Part shown: positions 24,790 through 33,982 of the stretch, piece by piece | Numbering within the stretch: the stretch's first letter is position 1 | Layout of the letters: the number at the start of each line of letters is the position of its first letter | Source: an uncultured Anaerolineae bacterium | GTDB taxonomy: Bacteria; Chloroflexota; Anaerolineae; Aggregatilineales; Phototrophicaceae | DNA length: 64,000 bases | Reading direction: 5' to 3' | Assembly: GCA_937922795.1 (NCBI GenBank) | Contig: CALAJK010000085.1 | Span: forward strand, 1 to 64,000 | The notes under the pieces: model-generated | Told to the model about the DNA's origin: nothing | Seen by the model: the letters and a program-made list of their open reading frames with translations, nothing else | Databases searched by the model: none | Made by a program: the position numbers and the translations under genes

Positions 24790-24950
24790 CACTCATCAAT
24801 TGAGCTTGATCGCAGAGCTGCAGCGTGTAAGATTGTGTTATAGTGATACACCTGTAAACAGGCAGTCAGGCGGCGGCGCTGAAATTGCTGATCGGATTCT
24901 GAACGCCGCAGACCTTAATTTCGATGAATTTTCGGGTTAAAGAGGCTGCT

Positions 24951-26657
24951 ATGATCCAAAGCGTCACGAGATGGTGGTTGGTTTTTTTGACCGCAGCGCT
25001 CGCCATCTACTTTGTCCTTGCCTCACACAACCTGCTGTTACCGGGAGTCTACTATGACGAGTTGCTGCAAGTGCTGCCGGCCATGTCTGCCGCGGGCTAT
25101 GACGTGGGGGACGAATTCTATCAAGTGCCGGGCTCCATCTTGCAGTTTGGAAATACCCGCGTGCCGCTGATGATCATGCCCTATACTGGGCCTTTTGAGG
25201 CGTTAATTTTCATACCTCTGTTTGCAGTCTTTCCGCCGACGGTCATCACGGTTCGCCTGACCTTCATAGTCCTTGGAATGGCGACGATCGCGCTGACGTT
25301 TCTTGCAACGCGCAAAGCGTTTGGCGCTAGAGTCGCGATTATCGCTGGTCTGCTGTTGGCGACGGACGCTGGGTACATCTTCTACTCGCGCGCTGATATC
25401 GGCCCGATCAACACGATGATGATTATTAAGATGTTTATGCTCCTCGCACTAACCCTCTGGTGGCATTCAGGCAAACAGCGCTGGTTTTATATCGGTGCGT
25501 TTCTGGCTGGACTTGGGGTTTACGACAAAGCCAACTTCGTCTGGCTGTTAATAGCTGGTGGGCTAGTTATATTGGTTTTCGGATACAGAGAGTTGATGGA
25601 GCGCTTGCGCCATCGCTGGAGAATGCTAGTCGTTGGCGCGCTGTGCTTTACGTTGGGTGCAGCACCTTTTATAGGATATGTGCTCTTAACGGGTGGCGGC
25701 CCGTTTAAATCATTGTTCTCATCTTTCGAAAAGACAAGTTTAGGAGTAAATAATCTCAATATGATGGAGAACTTAGATACACGCGCAGCGTCCTTATGGG
25801 AGTTGCTAAACGGTTATCTAGGTCAGAGAGAATACACTTCTGGTTTCAGTGACCAAGGAATCGTTTCAGAGCGATGGTTTGCAATCCAACCCTATGTTCT
25901 GCTGTTGGCCGTAGCGGCGCCGGTGCTGCTCTATCTGCGCCGGCGCGTATCCATGAGCCATCTAAGACTCATCCTCGGTTTAGCCGCCTTGATCGTTGTG
26001 ATACTGTTCCTGAGCATTTTTACACCTACCAACTTTAGCAATAACCATTTACTCGTGATCTATCCATTCCCTCATATCCTGATCGCCTACGCTGCTGTTC
26101 TGATCTGGAATACCTTTGCTTCTCCCACCCAGAACATCCCAACGCTGGTCACGCGCGATGCTGTTAGCAAAACATCAAACATTGTACGTGGCGCGGTTCT
26201 ACTCACTTTAATGCTCACGCTCATCGGTAATTTTCTTGCCACAGTTCGTGTTCACCAGGTATTGGAGACTACAGGCGGGACGGGCATGTGGTCGAATGCG
26301 ATTTACGAACTCAACGATTATTTGGAAGCTCAGAACCGTGACGTTGTCTGCATGGATTGGGGTTTGTGTTACAATTTGCTCTTTCTTTCACAAGGACGTC
26401 TGAATACCACTGACCGGTGGAAACAATTCCTTTATCCTAGTAGCGACCTTTCACAAATGGAGACGCTGCTGCAAGAGGATAAACTCTTCGTCTTCCACAG
26501 CCCTACCTACACTGGCGTTTTAGTCATAACAAGCGAAGACTATCCCCGACAAACTTTCTTCGAGACCACTAGAAAATTAAATGGCCAGGTGAGACAGCTA
26601 AAAGTTATTGAACAGGGTAACGGCGAACCTGTATTCGAAGTCTATGAAGTTCAGTGA
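24951..26657 (+). CDS. GT39-like (dolichyl-phosphate mannosyltransferase type) membrane glycosyltransferase
   Basis: ATG 24951 has AGAGG six bases upstream; 568 residues. It is a GT-C enzyme with about ten membrane helices. The exterior catalytic loop shows YYDELLQ after the first helix (acidic D-E pair), then FYSRADIGPINTMM; GLGVYDKANFVWLLI is typical of Chloroflexota members of PMT_2. The C-terminal 130 residues are a soluble exterior domain with two cysteines (CMDWGLCYN). It uses a polyprenyl-phosphate sugar to glycosylate lipid or protein. Its base composition is visibly AT-richer than the genes around it, which suggests acquisition or a different history. Confidence 0.82.
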   Translation: MIQSVTRWWLVFLTAALAIYFVLASHNLLLPGVYYDELLQVLPAMSAAGYDVGDEFYQVPGSILQFGNTRVPLMIMPYTGPFEALIFIPLFAVFPPTVITVRLTFIVLGMATIALTFLATRKAFGARVAIIAGLLLATDAGYIFYSRADIGPINTMMIIKMFMLLALTLWWHSGKQRWFYIGAFLAGLGVYDKANFVWLLIAGGLVILVFGYRELMERLRHRWRMLVVGALCFTLGAAPFIGYVLLTGGGPFKSLFSSFEKTSLGVNNLNMMENLDTRAASLWELLNGYLGQREYTSGFSDQGIVSERWFAIQPYVLLLAVAAPVLLYLRRRVSMSHLRLILGLAALIVVILFLSIFTPTNFSNNHLLVIYPFPHILIAYAAVLIWNTFASPTQNIPTLVTRDAVSKTSNIVRGAVLLTLMLTLIGNFLATVRVHQVLETTGGTGMWSNAIYELNDYLEAQNRDVVCMDWGLCYNLLFLSQGRLNTTDRWKQFLYPSSDLSQMETLLQEDKLFVFHSPTYTGVLVITSEDYPRQTFFETTRKLNGQVRQLKVIEQGNGEPVFEVYEVQ

Positions 26658-26783
26658 CGACTCTCGCTGCTAACACTGCTAGTGCGAAGGGACTCCCAGC
26701 CCGCGTGATACCTTATGGCTTTCGATCCGCAATCTGGTTTACGGGAACCAACTCAGTGTGAAACCATCGTTTATTTTAGTCAA

Positions 26784-26796
26784 ATGTTAGTAACAT
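26784..26796. repeat. 13-bp inverted repeat before the gene at 26873
   Basis: ATGTTA-G-TAACAT is a perfect palindrome with a single central base, 77 bases before the start codon. A second short hairpin, TGGTT-N6-AACCA, lies at 26735-26750. Either could be an operator. Confidence 0.4.
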
Positions 26797-26872
26797 GCTG
26801 GTGAAATGAGGATGACGCAACACGCATATTGTGCAGGCGTCGCTTGATGATCATCGGCGAAGGAGTACAGCT

Positions 26873-27580
26873 TTGCCCGTCCTTCTACTAGCCCAGGGTG
26901 ATCCCTCAGCCAAAGAACTTCTCAAGCAGGCGATCAACGCCCGCTATGGTCTGCGGCCCCCAGTCATTGAGAGCCTGACCATGCAGTTCAAAGGGCGCGC
27001 GCGCGCCAAAATCGGCCCGATGAGCGCCTGGGTGCCCGTGGATGCCTCGGCGCATTTCGTCTTCCCGACAGCGCTGCGCTGGGACTTCGCGGTGAAACCC
27101 ATCGGCATCGCAGTGCAGCGCGGTGTCGAGGCCTTCGACGGCTCGGTTTACCGGCGCGCGCGCGGCAGCCAACCAGTCACAGTGATCGACACGCCCGAAC
27201 AGATCCGTTCGATGCAGGGGCGGCTGTGGGCTATCGCCGCGCTGTTGCTCACGCCGCTGGGCGAAGCGTTCGTGCGCCTGAGCGCCAGCAGCGATCACCG
27301 CCTGGAAGCCGTCAATACGCGCCTGAACAACGCCGTCCAGCTTCAACTGCGCAAGAACTATACGCTGGAATATGTGCAGGTGACCTGCGCCAACCCGGAT
27401 AACGACCGGGTACAGCGGTTCAGCCTGCGCCTGTCCGCTGATCAAGCGCCAGTGGGCGAGCTGATGCTGCCGAAGACGATCAGCGCGTTCTGGGACGACG
27501 ATCCGTATTTCGAAGCTGAGCCGGTGAAGGTGGAGCTGAACCCCACCCTGGCGGAAGACGTGTTCACGCTCAGCGCTTAG
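26873..27580 (+). CDS. Unrecognised protein, possibly surface-associated
   Basis: TTG 26873 is taken as start because AAGGAG lies exactly 7 bases upstream; an upstream GTG at 26831 has no such site. The 235-residue product opens PVLLLAQGDPSAKELLKQAI, too short a hydrophobic start for a sure signal peptide. The middle has alternating beta-like segments (ESLTMQFKGRARAKIG, AHFVFPTALRWDF) with a resemblance to LolA-type lipoprotein carriers, which I cannot confirm. A repeat of ATGTTA-G-TAACAT upstream may regulate it. Function unknown. Confidence 0.65.
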   Translation: MPVLLLAQGDPSAKELLKQAINARYGLRPPVIESLTMQFKGRARAKIGPMSAWVPVDASAHFVFPTALRWDFAVKPIGIAVQRGVEAFDGSVYRRARGSQPVTVIDTPEQIRSMQGRLWAIAALLLTPLGEAFVRLSASSDHRLEAVNTRLNNAVQLQLRKNYTLEYVQVTCANPDNDRVQRFSLRLSADQAPVGELMLPKTISAFWDDDPYFEAEPVKVELNPTLAEDVFTLSA

Positions 27581-27654
27581 GTCACCTGCCGGCGCTGCAG
27601 CAGCGCACACCGGCGCTCCTCTACAGCGCTCGCCACGCCCATCGGGTTGAGGCT

Positions 27655-28221
27655 CTAGCAGTAGCGGGCGGGCATCGGCTTGCGGTGGATGTCGAACACG
27701 CTGAAGCCGCGCTTGAGATAATTGTCCAGCGCGCGCGGGCTGTCCAAGTTGCAGGTGTGCAGCCACACGCGCCGCGCCCCCATCGCCCACGCCTGGGCGA
27801 TCCCATAGCTGAGCAGGTGCTTGCCCAGTCCCTGCCCCATGTACTCCGGTCGCAGGCCGAAGTAAGCGATCTCGACGGCGTTGTCCTTGTGTGACAGCTC
27901 CACATAGCCGGCGGGCGCGCCGTCATAGTACAGCACGTAGACCACCGTGTGCGGCTGCGCCAGGATCTGGCGCAGTTCATCGTCGCTTAGCAGCAGCCGG
28001 TCGCGCCAGCGCCACGGTTCCCCCACTGTCTGGTACAGGAAACGGTAAAAGCGTACATCGGCGCAGTCCAGCCGGCGCACGATCACGCGCGGATCGTTCA
28101 GAAATGACGGGCGGAACTGCGCCGGATCGGTCATGTGCAGATAAGTAGTGACCAGCGTATCGGGAACAGAATCGGGGGTGTTGGCCAGGGCGGACACGCG
28201 CAGACGCTCCTGAGCGTACAT
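27655..28221 (-). CDS. GNAT-family N-acetyltransferase
   Basis: 188 residues from ATG 28221. The GNAT core shows VVYVLYYDGAPAGYVELS, IAYFGLRPEYMGQGLGKHLL (the acetyl-CoA loop Q/R-x-x-G-x-G/A as MGQGLGKH) and a final RVWLHTCNLDSPRALDNYLK, GFSVF. The N-terminal 60 residues are extra and carry TTYLHMTDPAQFRPS, as in a group of GNATs of unknown substrate. It is divergent from the acyl-CoA dehydrogenase gene. Confidence 0.85.
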   Translation of the reverse strand: MYAQERLRVSALANTPDSVPDTLVTTYLHMTDPAQFRPSFLNDPRVIVRRLDCADVRFYRFLYQTVGEPWRWRDRLLLSDDELRQILAQPHTVVYVLYYDGAPAGYVELSHKDNAVEIAYFGLRPEYMGQGLGKHLLSYGIAQAWAMGARRVWLHTCNLDSPRALDNYLKRGFSVFDIHRKPMPARYC

Positions 28222-28271
28222 GAGCAAACGCTATATGACGTATTGTGGCTGAGGACGCCCCCGCGCTTGAA

Positions 28272-28280
28272 TGGTATAAT
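28272..28280 (+). promoter_or_regulatory. Extended -10 promoter of the acyl-CoA dehydrogenase gene
   Basis: TGGTATAAT: TG at 28272-28273 and a perfect TATAAT at 28275-28280, giving a leader of about 65 bases. No good -35 is seen, as is common for extended -10 promoters. Confidence 0.65.
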
Positions 28281-28352
28281 CTAACAAAATATGGCCGCTT
28301 TTTTCGGGCAATAGCTGCCAACAGTCCGCCTGTATCTATCCTCGAGGTCGCC

Positions 28353-29570
28353 ATGGATTTCTCATTCACCGACGAACAGATTCAAGCGCGCCGGATGGTG
28401 CGCGAATTCACGCAGAAGGAGGTCATGCCCGTCATCGCCGAGTGGGACCGCCGGCAGGAGATGAACCCCGCCTTCCTCCCGCGCATGGCCGAACTGGGCA
28501 TTTTGGGCATCTGCATCCCGGTGCGCTACGGCGGCCAGGGCTTTGATTACATCACGCTGGGGCTGGTGTGCGAAGAGCTCGAACGCGCCGATACCACCCT
28601 CCGGGTGGTCATGTCGGTGCATGTCGGCCTCAACAGCCTGGCGCTGCTCCAGTGGGGGACGGAAGAACAGCGCCAGCGCTTCCTGACGCCCCAGGCGCGG
28701 GGCGAAGCGTATGCGGCCTTCTGCCTGACCGAACCCGGCGCGGGCAGCGATGTGGCCGCCATGGCCGCCACCGCCCGCCACGTCGGCGACAAGTACATCC
28801 TCAACGGCGAGAAGATGTGGATCAGCCTGGCGACGAAAGCGCATCACTTCTTGTTCTTCGCCAAAACCGACCCCGCCGCCGGCGCGCGCGGCATCACCGC
28901 CTTCATCATCACCCGCGACATGCCCGGCGTGACGACGGGCGACATCCACGGCAAGCTGGGCGTGCGCGCCGGCTCCACCGGCTGGGTGAACTGCCAGGAC
29001 GTGGAAGTGCCGGTCGCCAACCGCCTCGGCGAAGAAGGCGAGGGCTTCAAAATCGCCATGTCGTGCCTGGACAACGGGCGCTACACCGTCGGCAGCGGCG
29101 CCACCGGCCTGATACGCGCCTGCCTGGAGGAGAGCGTCAAGTACGCGCTGGAACGCCGCACCTTCGGCAAGCCGATCGCCGAACACCAGCTCATCAAACA
29201 GAAGATCGCCTTCATGCGCCAGTGGTACGACACAGCGTTTCTGCTGAATATGCGCGTGGGCTGGATGAAGAACCAGGGCATTCGCAATACCCGCGAGACC
29301 AGCCTGGCCAAGTGGTACGCCACCGACCACAGCGTGAAGGCGGCGCTGGAAGCCGTGCAGATTCACGGCGCTTACGGCTTCAGCGACGAGTATCCGGTGG
29401 AGCGCTATCTGCGCAACAGCAAAGGCGCGGTCATCTACGAAGGCACGAGCGAGATTCACCAGTTGATGCAGGCGGACTACGAGCTGGGCTTCCGGGAAGA
29501 TCGGCCGCTGCGCTGCGAACTGCCGGCCTACGACGCCGAATTCTGGCAGGCAGAGCCGCAGACCGCTTAG
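28353..29570 (+). CDS. Acyl-CoA dehydrogenase
   Basis: FAD enzyme of 405 residues that makes the first double bond in fatty or branched acyl-CoA oxidation. ATG 28353 has GAGG five bases upstream. Motifs: the N-terminal helical domain ([20 protein letters not shown]), [14 protein letters not shown] and WISLATKA around the FAD/beta domain, and [12 protein letters not shown], which holds the catalytic glutamate of short-chain and glutaryl-type enzymes. [19 protein letters not shown] is typical. Chain-length specificity is not decided. No electron-transfer flavoprotein genes are adjacent. Confidence 0.93.
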   Translation: MDFSFTDEQIQARRMVREFTQKEVMPVIAEWDRRQEMNPAFLPRMAELGILGICIPVRYGGQGFDYITLGLVCEELERADTTLRVVMSVHVGLNSLALLQWGTEEQRQRFLTPQARGEAYAAFCLTEPGAGSDVAAMAATARHVGDKYILNGEKMWISLATKAHHFLFFAKTDPAAGARGITAFIITRDMPGVTTGDIHGKLGVRAGSTGWVNCQDVEVPVANRLGEEGEGFKIAMSCLDNGRYTVGSGATGLIRACLEESVKYALERRTFGKPIAEHQLIKQKIAFMRQWYDTAFLLNMRVGWMKNQGIRNTRETSLAKWYATDHSVKAALEAVQIHGAYGFSDEYPVERYLRNSKGAVIYEGTSEIHQLMQADYELGFREDRPLRCELPAYDAEFWQAEPQTA

Positions 29571-29591
29571 GCTGAATTCGTCCCAGGCCGA

Positions 29592-29625
29592 GGGCGCAGG
29601 CCGCTGCGTGTCGGCGTCTGCGCCC
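29592..29625. terminator. Hairpin between convergent genes
   Basis: GGGCGCAG (29592-29599) pairs with CTGCGCCC (29618-29625), an 8-bp stem with an 18-base loop between the acyl-CoA dehydrogenase stop (29570) and the zinc-ribbon gene stop (29638). No T-tract. Confidence 0.45.
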
Positions 29626-29637
29626 CGGTTGCCGCCG

Positions 29638-31107
29638 TCAACCGGGCTTTCGCGCCCGCCCCAGCACCACCTTGCCGGTCTGGCCGTTGACCAGCGCCGG
29701 CCGCAGGTCGCCGTCGCGCTCGACCAGCGTCGCCACCCATACCGGCGCCAGCACTAACCGGAACGTCATCTGCAGCACCTGGGTGAACACGTAGATCGAA
29801 ACTTGGTCATCGCTCAGTTCGCGCCGGGTGTATTTGGTGCGCATGGCATTGGCCACTAGGCTGCGAGCCTTCAGCGCCGCCTGATCGAAATCCAGGCTGT
29901 AGAGCTGCGCCGGATATTCCGCCAGCAGCGCCGGCGCGTAATCCACCGCCTCGCGCAGGTGATATTCGCCGAGCTGATCGGTCAGGTGCGGCGGCGGCGA
30001 CGAGACAGCGCACACCTCGATATCGTACTGCGCGTCCCGAAAAGTCTCGCGCTCATAAGGGGGAAGGCGCTGCGCGCGGCTGCTTGAAGGCTGGTTGACG
30101 ATCTGCGTGCGCGACACTTCCACCACGGCGTCGAACACCCAGAACGGCAGATAGCAGCCTTCCAGCTTGGCCCGGCTCACCCGGTTGTTGTTCAGCAGGC
30201 CTCTCAGGCGTTCGGGCAGGCCGCGCAGCCGCTCTTTGATGGCGGCCGCAGCCTGGGCGCGGGTCAGCTTGAACGGGATCAAGGCATCGGGCTGGGTGAA
30301 CGAGCCGAGCGCATCCTGCTGGATGACATGGTTAGAGGCGCAGAACGGGCAGCGGGTGGAAAGCTGAGCGGCGGTCAGCGTGCGCTCCGCCCCGCACTGC
30401 TGGCAGTGCAGCACGCGCTCGCCGACCAACCAGCGCAGCGGCTGCGTCTTGCGCGCCAGCAGCGCCGCCGTCAGTAGATCGCCAGACTTCGAGGCTGGGC
30501 TGGGCTGAGGCCCAGTATAGCCGCAGAAGCGGCATTCGACCCGGCCATCATCATCGTGTACGGTCAGATCCCCACCGCAGACCGGGCACAGCAGCGCCGC
30601 CGCCTCGGCTGCTACCGGCGCATCAGCCTTCAGATACAGCGGCTCGCCGGCGCGCTCGGTCTGCGCAGCCTGCTCTGGCGTCAGCCGGCCGTTCAGCACC
30701 ATCATCAGGCGGATGGCCTCCAGGTGGCCGGGGTTGTAGGCCAAGATGGTGCTCAGATGATCGCGCTTCTCATCGGCATCGCTGGTGGACTTGGCGATCC
30801 ACAGATGGGCGTCCAAAAAATCGGGCTGGACTTCCAGCGCGCGCTGGAAGGCCTGCAGCGCCGCCGGCTGGTCGCCTTCAAACAGATGATCGTGGCCGGT
30901 GTAGAACAGGGACAGCGCGCGCGGATGGATTGCACCCACATGGCTCAGCTGCACGGCTGGCCGCGGGCCGCGCGCCCGCACCTCGGCGGCCTTTTCGTCC
31001 AGCCCGGTGCTGCGCACATAGCCGCAGTGGGGGCAGCGCACCTCGACATGTTGTAAGTTAAAACGCATCTGCTGGCCACATTGCGGACAGGTCAGGTTGA
31101 TGCCCAT
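29638..31107 (-). CDS. Multi-zinc-ribbon protein with TPR-like segment
   Basis: ATG 31107 is chosen for the GGAG five bases upstream; 489 residues. Three zinc-ribbon blocks are seen: CPQCG with CPHCG at the N-terminus, CPVCG with CRFCG near 175-200, and CQQCG with CPFC near 240-260. Between the first two lies a TPR-like helical stretch (AALQAFQRALEVQPDFLDAH). The C-terminal half has PFKLTRAQAAAAIKERLRGL and LEGCYLPFWVFDAVVEVS, a pattern shared with zinc-ribbon membrane-associated proteins such as the YbbC/DUF-type relatives of bacterial primosome-like ribbons. Function unknown. Confidence 0.75.
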   Translation of the reverse strand: MGINLTCPQCGQQMRFNLQHVEVRCPHCGYVRSTGLDEKAAEVRARGPRPAVQLSHVGAIHPRALSLFYTGHDHLFEGDQPAALQAFQRALEVQPDFLDAHLWIAKSTSDADEKRDHLSTILAYNPGHLEAIRLMMVLNGRLTPEQAAQTERAGEPLYLKADAPVAAEAAALLCPVCGGDLTVHDDDGRVECRFCGYTGPQPSPASKSGDLLTAALLARKTQPLRWLVGERVLHCQQCGAERTLTAAQLSTRCPFCASNHVIQQDALGSFTQPDALIPFKLTRAQAAAAIKERLRGLPERLRGLLNNNRVSRAKLEGCYLPFWVFDAVVEVSRTQIVNQPSSSRAQRLPPYERETFRDAQYDIEVCAVSSPPPHLTDQLGEYHLREAVDYAPALLAEYPAQLYSLDFDQAALKARSLVANAMRTKYTRRELSDDQVSIYVFTQVLQMTFRLVLAPVWVATLVERDGDLRPALVNGQTGKVVLGRARKPG

Positions 31108-31293
31108 GGTCACTCCGTCGGCGGATCAGGCGCGGCCGGCCTACAGCCTTAAGGGCAGGCCGCTTGTAGACGCCTGAGCCTGGGTACTGTCCTCATTGTA
31201 ACGGCGGAGCCGCCGCGGAAGTTATGAGATTTGATGAGCGGCGGTAGTACCTTCAGCCGGGTATACTGGCCGACCCAGGAGGATCGCTGACCA

Positions 31294-31992
31294 ATGGACG
31301 AGACCGAACGCATTCGCCAACTCTACGAACGGCTGACCGCCGCCGCCCAGGCCTGGCCGCCGACCGCGCTCAGTCACTATGAAGGGCGCCCGTTTCAGGC
31401 GCTCATCGCGGGGATGCTCAGCGCCCAAACGCGCGAGGAGCAGACCATCGCGGCGGCGCAGGCGCTGTTCGCCCTGGCCGACACGCCTGAAGCGATGCTG
31501 CAGCTCAGCGATGAACAAATCACAGCGGCCATCCGCCCCGTATCCTACTACCAGAACAAAGCTCGTTTCGTGCGCGCGATCTGCCGGCGGCTGGTGACGG
31601 AGGACGGCGGCCAGGTGCCGCGCACGCTGGAGCGCCTGATGGCCTATGAGGGCGTGGGCTGGAAAGTGGCGGTGCTGACGCTGGCGACCGGCTACGGCAT
31701 CCACGACGACATCACCGTAGATGTGCACGTGGCGCGCATCGGCAAACGGTTGGGGCTGGTCAAACCGGACATGTACGCCCCGCCCCGGATCAACGAGGAG
31801 TTGAAGCAGAAGCTGCCGCGCCAGTACTGGCCAGCCTGGAACGGTCTGATGGTGCAGTTCGGGCGCGCGGTGTGCAAGCCGACCTATCCACAGTGCGCCG
31901 CCTGCCCGGTGTACGACCTGTGTCCGCGCGTGGGCGTCGTCCAGACCGGGCCGCGCACGTTCAAGGACGCTTCAATCGGCCAGGCTGGCTAG
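31294..31992 (+). CDS. nth: Endonuclease III (DNA glycosylase/AP lyase)
   Basis: A 232-residue helix-hairpin-helix base-excision enzyme that removes oxidised pyrimidines. YEGVGWKVAVLTL (118-130) is the HhH motif and holds the Schiff-base lysine (K124); TVDVHVARI holds the catalytic aspartate (D143). The 4Fe-4S ligands C-x6-C-x2-C-x5-C are C194, C201, C204, C210. Its 3' end overlaps the 3' end of the histidine kinase gene by 21 bases, tail to tail. A TATACT box lies at 31262-31267, 26 bases upstream of the ATG. Confidence 0.95.
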   Translation: MDETERIRQLYERLTAAAQAWPPTALSHYEGRPFQALIAGMLSAQTREEQTIAAAQALFALADTPEAMLQLSDEQITAAIRPVSYYQNKARFVRAICRRLVTEDGGQVPRTLERLMAYEGVGWKVAVLTLATGYGIHDDITVDVHVARIGKRLGLVKPDMYAPPRINEELKQKLPRQYWPAWNGLMVQFGRAVCKPTYPQCAACPVYDLCPRVGVVQTGPRTFKDASIGQAG

Positions 31993-33651
31993 TTCGACCG
32001 GCAGACACAGGCTGAAGGTGCTGCCCATGCCGGGCTGGCTGATCACCTTGACGTCGCCGCCGTGCTGCTCGGCCACCCGCTTCACCAGGCTCAGGCCGAA
32101 CCCCGTGCCAGGCTCGGCGCTGGCGATGGCCGTCGAGGCGCGAAAGCCGGGCTGAAACACCTGCGGCAGCTCATCGCTGGCGATGCCGATGCCGTTGTCG
32201 GTCACCTCGATATACAGTTGGTCGCCGGCCAGGAAGGCCGCCACCGTGATCTGGCCGCCCGCCGGCGTGTACTTGATGGCGTTGGTCAGCAGGTTGCGAA
32301 TCGCTTCCATCAGCCGCACCAAGTCGCCGCAGATCATCGGCAGCGGGTCGGCCAGCGTGACCTGAACGGTGTGCCCCCGCGCCTCGATCTCATCCGCCAG
32401 CGCGTCCACCAGCGAGCGAATCAGCGGTGGGATGGAGACGCGCTCAGTCAGGCCGCGCGCCTGTCGTTCGATGTTTTCCAGGTTGAGCAGGCTGCTCACC
32501 ATCCGCTGCAGCTCTTCCAGCGTCGTCTCCATCCGGTCGAGCACCCGCCGCTGCGAGTCGGATAGCTGCGCCGGTTCGCGGCGCAGCAGGTGGGCTTGCA
32601 GGTTGAGGGCGGTGATCGGGGAGCGCAGATCGTGCGAGGCCATCTGAATGACCTGGGTCTTGAGGCTGTCCAGGCGGTGCAGCGCGGTGATATCGGTCAA
32701 GACGCAGACGAAACCGGCCTGAACGGGCGCCTCCAGCGCCGACACCGAGTAGTTGAAGGTTCGCCCGCCGATCTCCACCTCGCCCACCGTTTCAGCCGTC
32801 AACCGCTCCGGCCAGTCCGGCGGGTTCACCGGCGCGCGGCCGGCCAGCGCCGACAGCGGCCGGTACAGGATCTCCGCCTCGGTCACATCCCACAGTTCCA
32901 GCGCCGCCGCGTTGATGAGCTGCACGCGGCCCTGGTCATCGATCACGATGATCGCCTCGCGCGTGGCGCCCAGGATGGCGCGCAGCCACGACGCCTGCTG
33001 CCGCACCTGAGCTACACGGGCTTCGACTTCGCGCTCCAGCCGCTGGGCGTGGGCTTCCAGCTCCTGGTACAGCCGGGCGTTTTCCAGCGCCACCGCCGCT
33101 TGCTGAGCGAAGCCGACGAAAAGCTGCAAGTGATTGTCATCGAACGGCAGCTTGTGCAGGCGGCTGACCTGCATCGCCCCGATCAGGCGGCCGCGCACCA
33201 CCAGCGGCGTCACCATCGTGTGCATGACATCGCTCAGGTGGGAGCTGACCGCGCACGATTGATCCCGGCCGCACCGGATATCATTGGCGATGAGAGCCTG
33301 ATTGGCGGCCACACACCGGCCGACCAGCCCCTGGCCAACTTTCAGCGTCGTGGTCAAAACCTGCTCGGCGTCCACGCCCTGCGCCGCCATCGGGCGCAGC
33401 GTTTGATCCTCGACATGCAGGTCGAAGAAGATGCACTGATCCGCGTTGAGCAGAGCGATGGCGCGGTGTGAAATGAGCGCGAGCAGTTGGTGTACATCCA
33501 AGATGCTGGAAATATCGCGGTTGGTCTCCAGCAGCGCGTCGATCTCGCGTTGATACTGCTGGAGGACGCGATGGAGCAGCAGCTCGCCCGTCGTGAAATA
33601 ATCAACCATCTGTATTCGACCTGATCGTGACAATAGTCGCTTATGTTTCAT
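31972..33651 (-). CDS. GAF-PAS sensor histidine kinase
   Basis: A 559-residue soluble kinase. Domains in order: GAF (about 45-190), coiled coil (190-222), PAS (222-325), HisKA with the phospho-accepting H340 in QMASHDLRSPITALN, and HATPase (about 435-555) with N box EAIRNLLTNAIKYT, G1 DNGIGIASDELPQ and G2 GTGFGLSLVKRV. No membrane helix, so it senses a cytosolic signal. No response regulator is next to it (orphan kinase). TATACT at 33662-33657 lies 6 bases before ATG 33651, the spacing of leaderless mRNAs; ATG 33609 is an alternative start. Confidence 0.92.
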   Translation of the reverse strand: MKHKRLLSRSGRIQMVDYFTTGELLLHRVLQQYQREIDALLETNRDISSILDVHQLLALISHRAIALLNADQCIFFDLHVEDQTLRPMAAQGVDAEQVLTTTLKVGQGLVGRCVAANQALIANDIRCGRDQSCAVSSHLSDVMHTMVTPLVVRGRLIGAMQVSRLHKLPFDDNHLQLFVGFAQQAAVALENARLYQELEAHAQRLEREVEARVAQVRQQASWLRAILGATREAIIVIDDQGRVQLINAAALELWDVTEAEILYRPLSALAGRAPVNPPDWPERLTAETVGEVEIGGRTFNYSVSALEAPVQAGFVCVLTDITALHRLDSLKTQVIQMASHDLRSPITALNLQAHLLRREPAQLSDSQRRVLDRMETTLEELQRMVSSLLNLENIERQARGLTERVSIPPLIRSLVDALADEIEARGHTVQVTLADPLPMICGDLVRLMEAIRNLLTNAIKYTPAGGQITVAAFLAGDQLYIEVTDNGIGIASDELPQVFQPGFRASTAIASAEPGTGFGLSLVKRVAEQHGGDVKVISQPGMGSTFSLCLPVELASLAD

Positions 33652-33695
33652 AGTGTAGTATATGACATCGCTTTGCTTTCAACCTAATCTACGTG

Positions 33696-33724
33696 CATGA
33701 AATCTTTCTGAATTTCATGTTTTT
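33696..33724 (+). terminator. Terminator-like hairpin with T-tract
   Basis: CATGAAAT - 8-base loop - ATTTCATG followed by five T. The form is that of an intrinsic terminator on the plus strand. No intact plus-strand gene lies just upstream, so it may belong to an eroded gene. Confidence 0.55.
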
Positions 33725-33909
33725 GCCATTCACGCCTGCGCAAGCCCTACAGCGCAGCGCCTGATCGACCGGCAAATCGCCGCGCTGCGCGCCGCAGACG
33801 AGCCGCCGCGCTGAGAGGAGCGGTTCGACGGCCGGCTGTCCACCAGCGCTCTGGCTGAGGATTAGATGATCAAACGCTTCTGGCCGTATGCGAAATGCCC
33901 GCGATGCAT

Positions 33910-33940
33910 TAAAATCCAGGATGATAAGGGCTAAAATCCA
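33910..33940 (+). repeat. TAAAATCCA direct repeat upstream of the PDH operon
   Basis: TAAAATCCA at 33910-33918 and 33932-33940, 22 bases apart start to start (two helical turns), 43 bases before the E1 alpha start. Each contains a TAAAAT box, so it may be promoter, operator or both. Confidence 0.5.
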
Positions 33941-33982
33941 ACGTATTCGCGCCTGCCACCTGAATGCACAGCGAGGAGTCCT

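Larger units (their letters stand above)
33652..33982. other. 331-base intergenic region with hairpin, possible gene remnant and direct repeat
   Basis: No intact gene is seen. The part next to the kinase gene holds its -10 box. CATGAAAT (33696-33703) pairs with ATTTCATG (33712-33719) before TTTTT, like a plus-strand terminator although no plus-strand gene precedes it. From about 33730 to 33865 a plus frame reads HACASPTAQRLIDRQIAALR, then a stop, then the same frame resumes (EERFDGRLSTSALAED), looking like an eroded gene end. A 9-bp direct repeat follows before the PDH operon. Confidence 0.5.
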
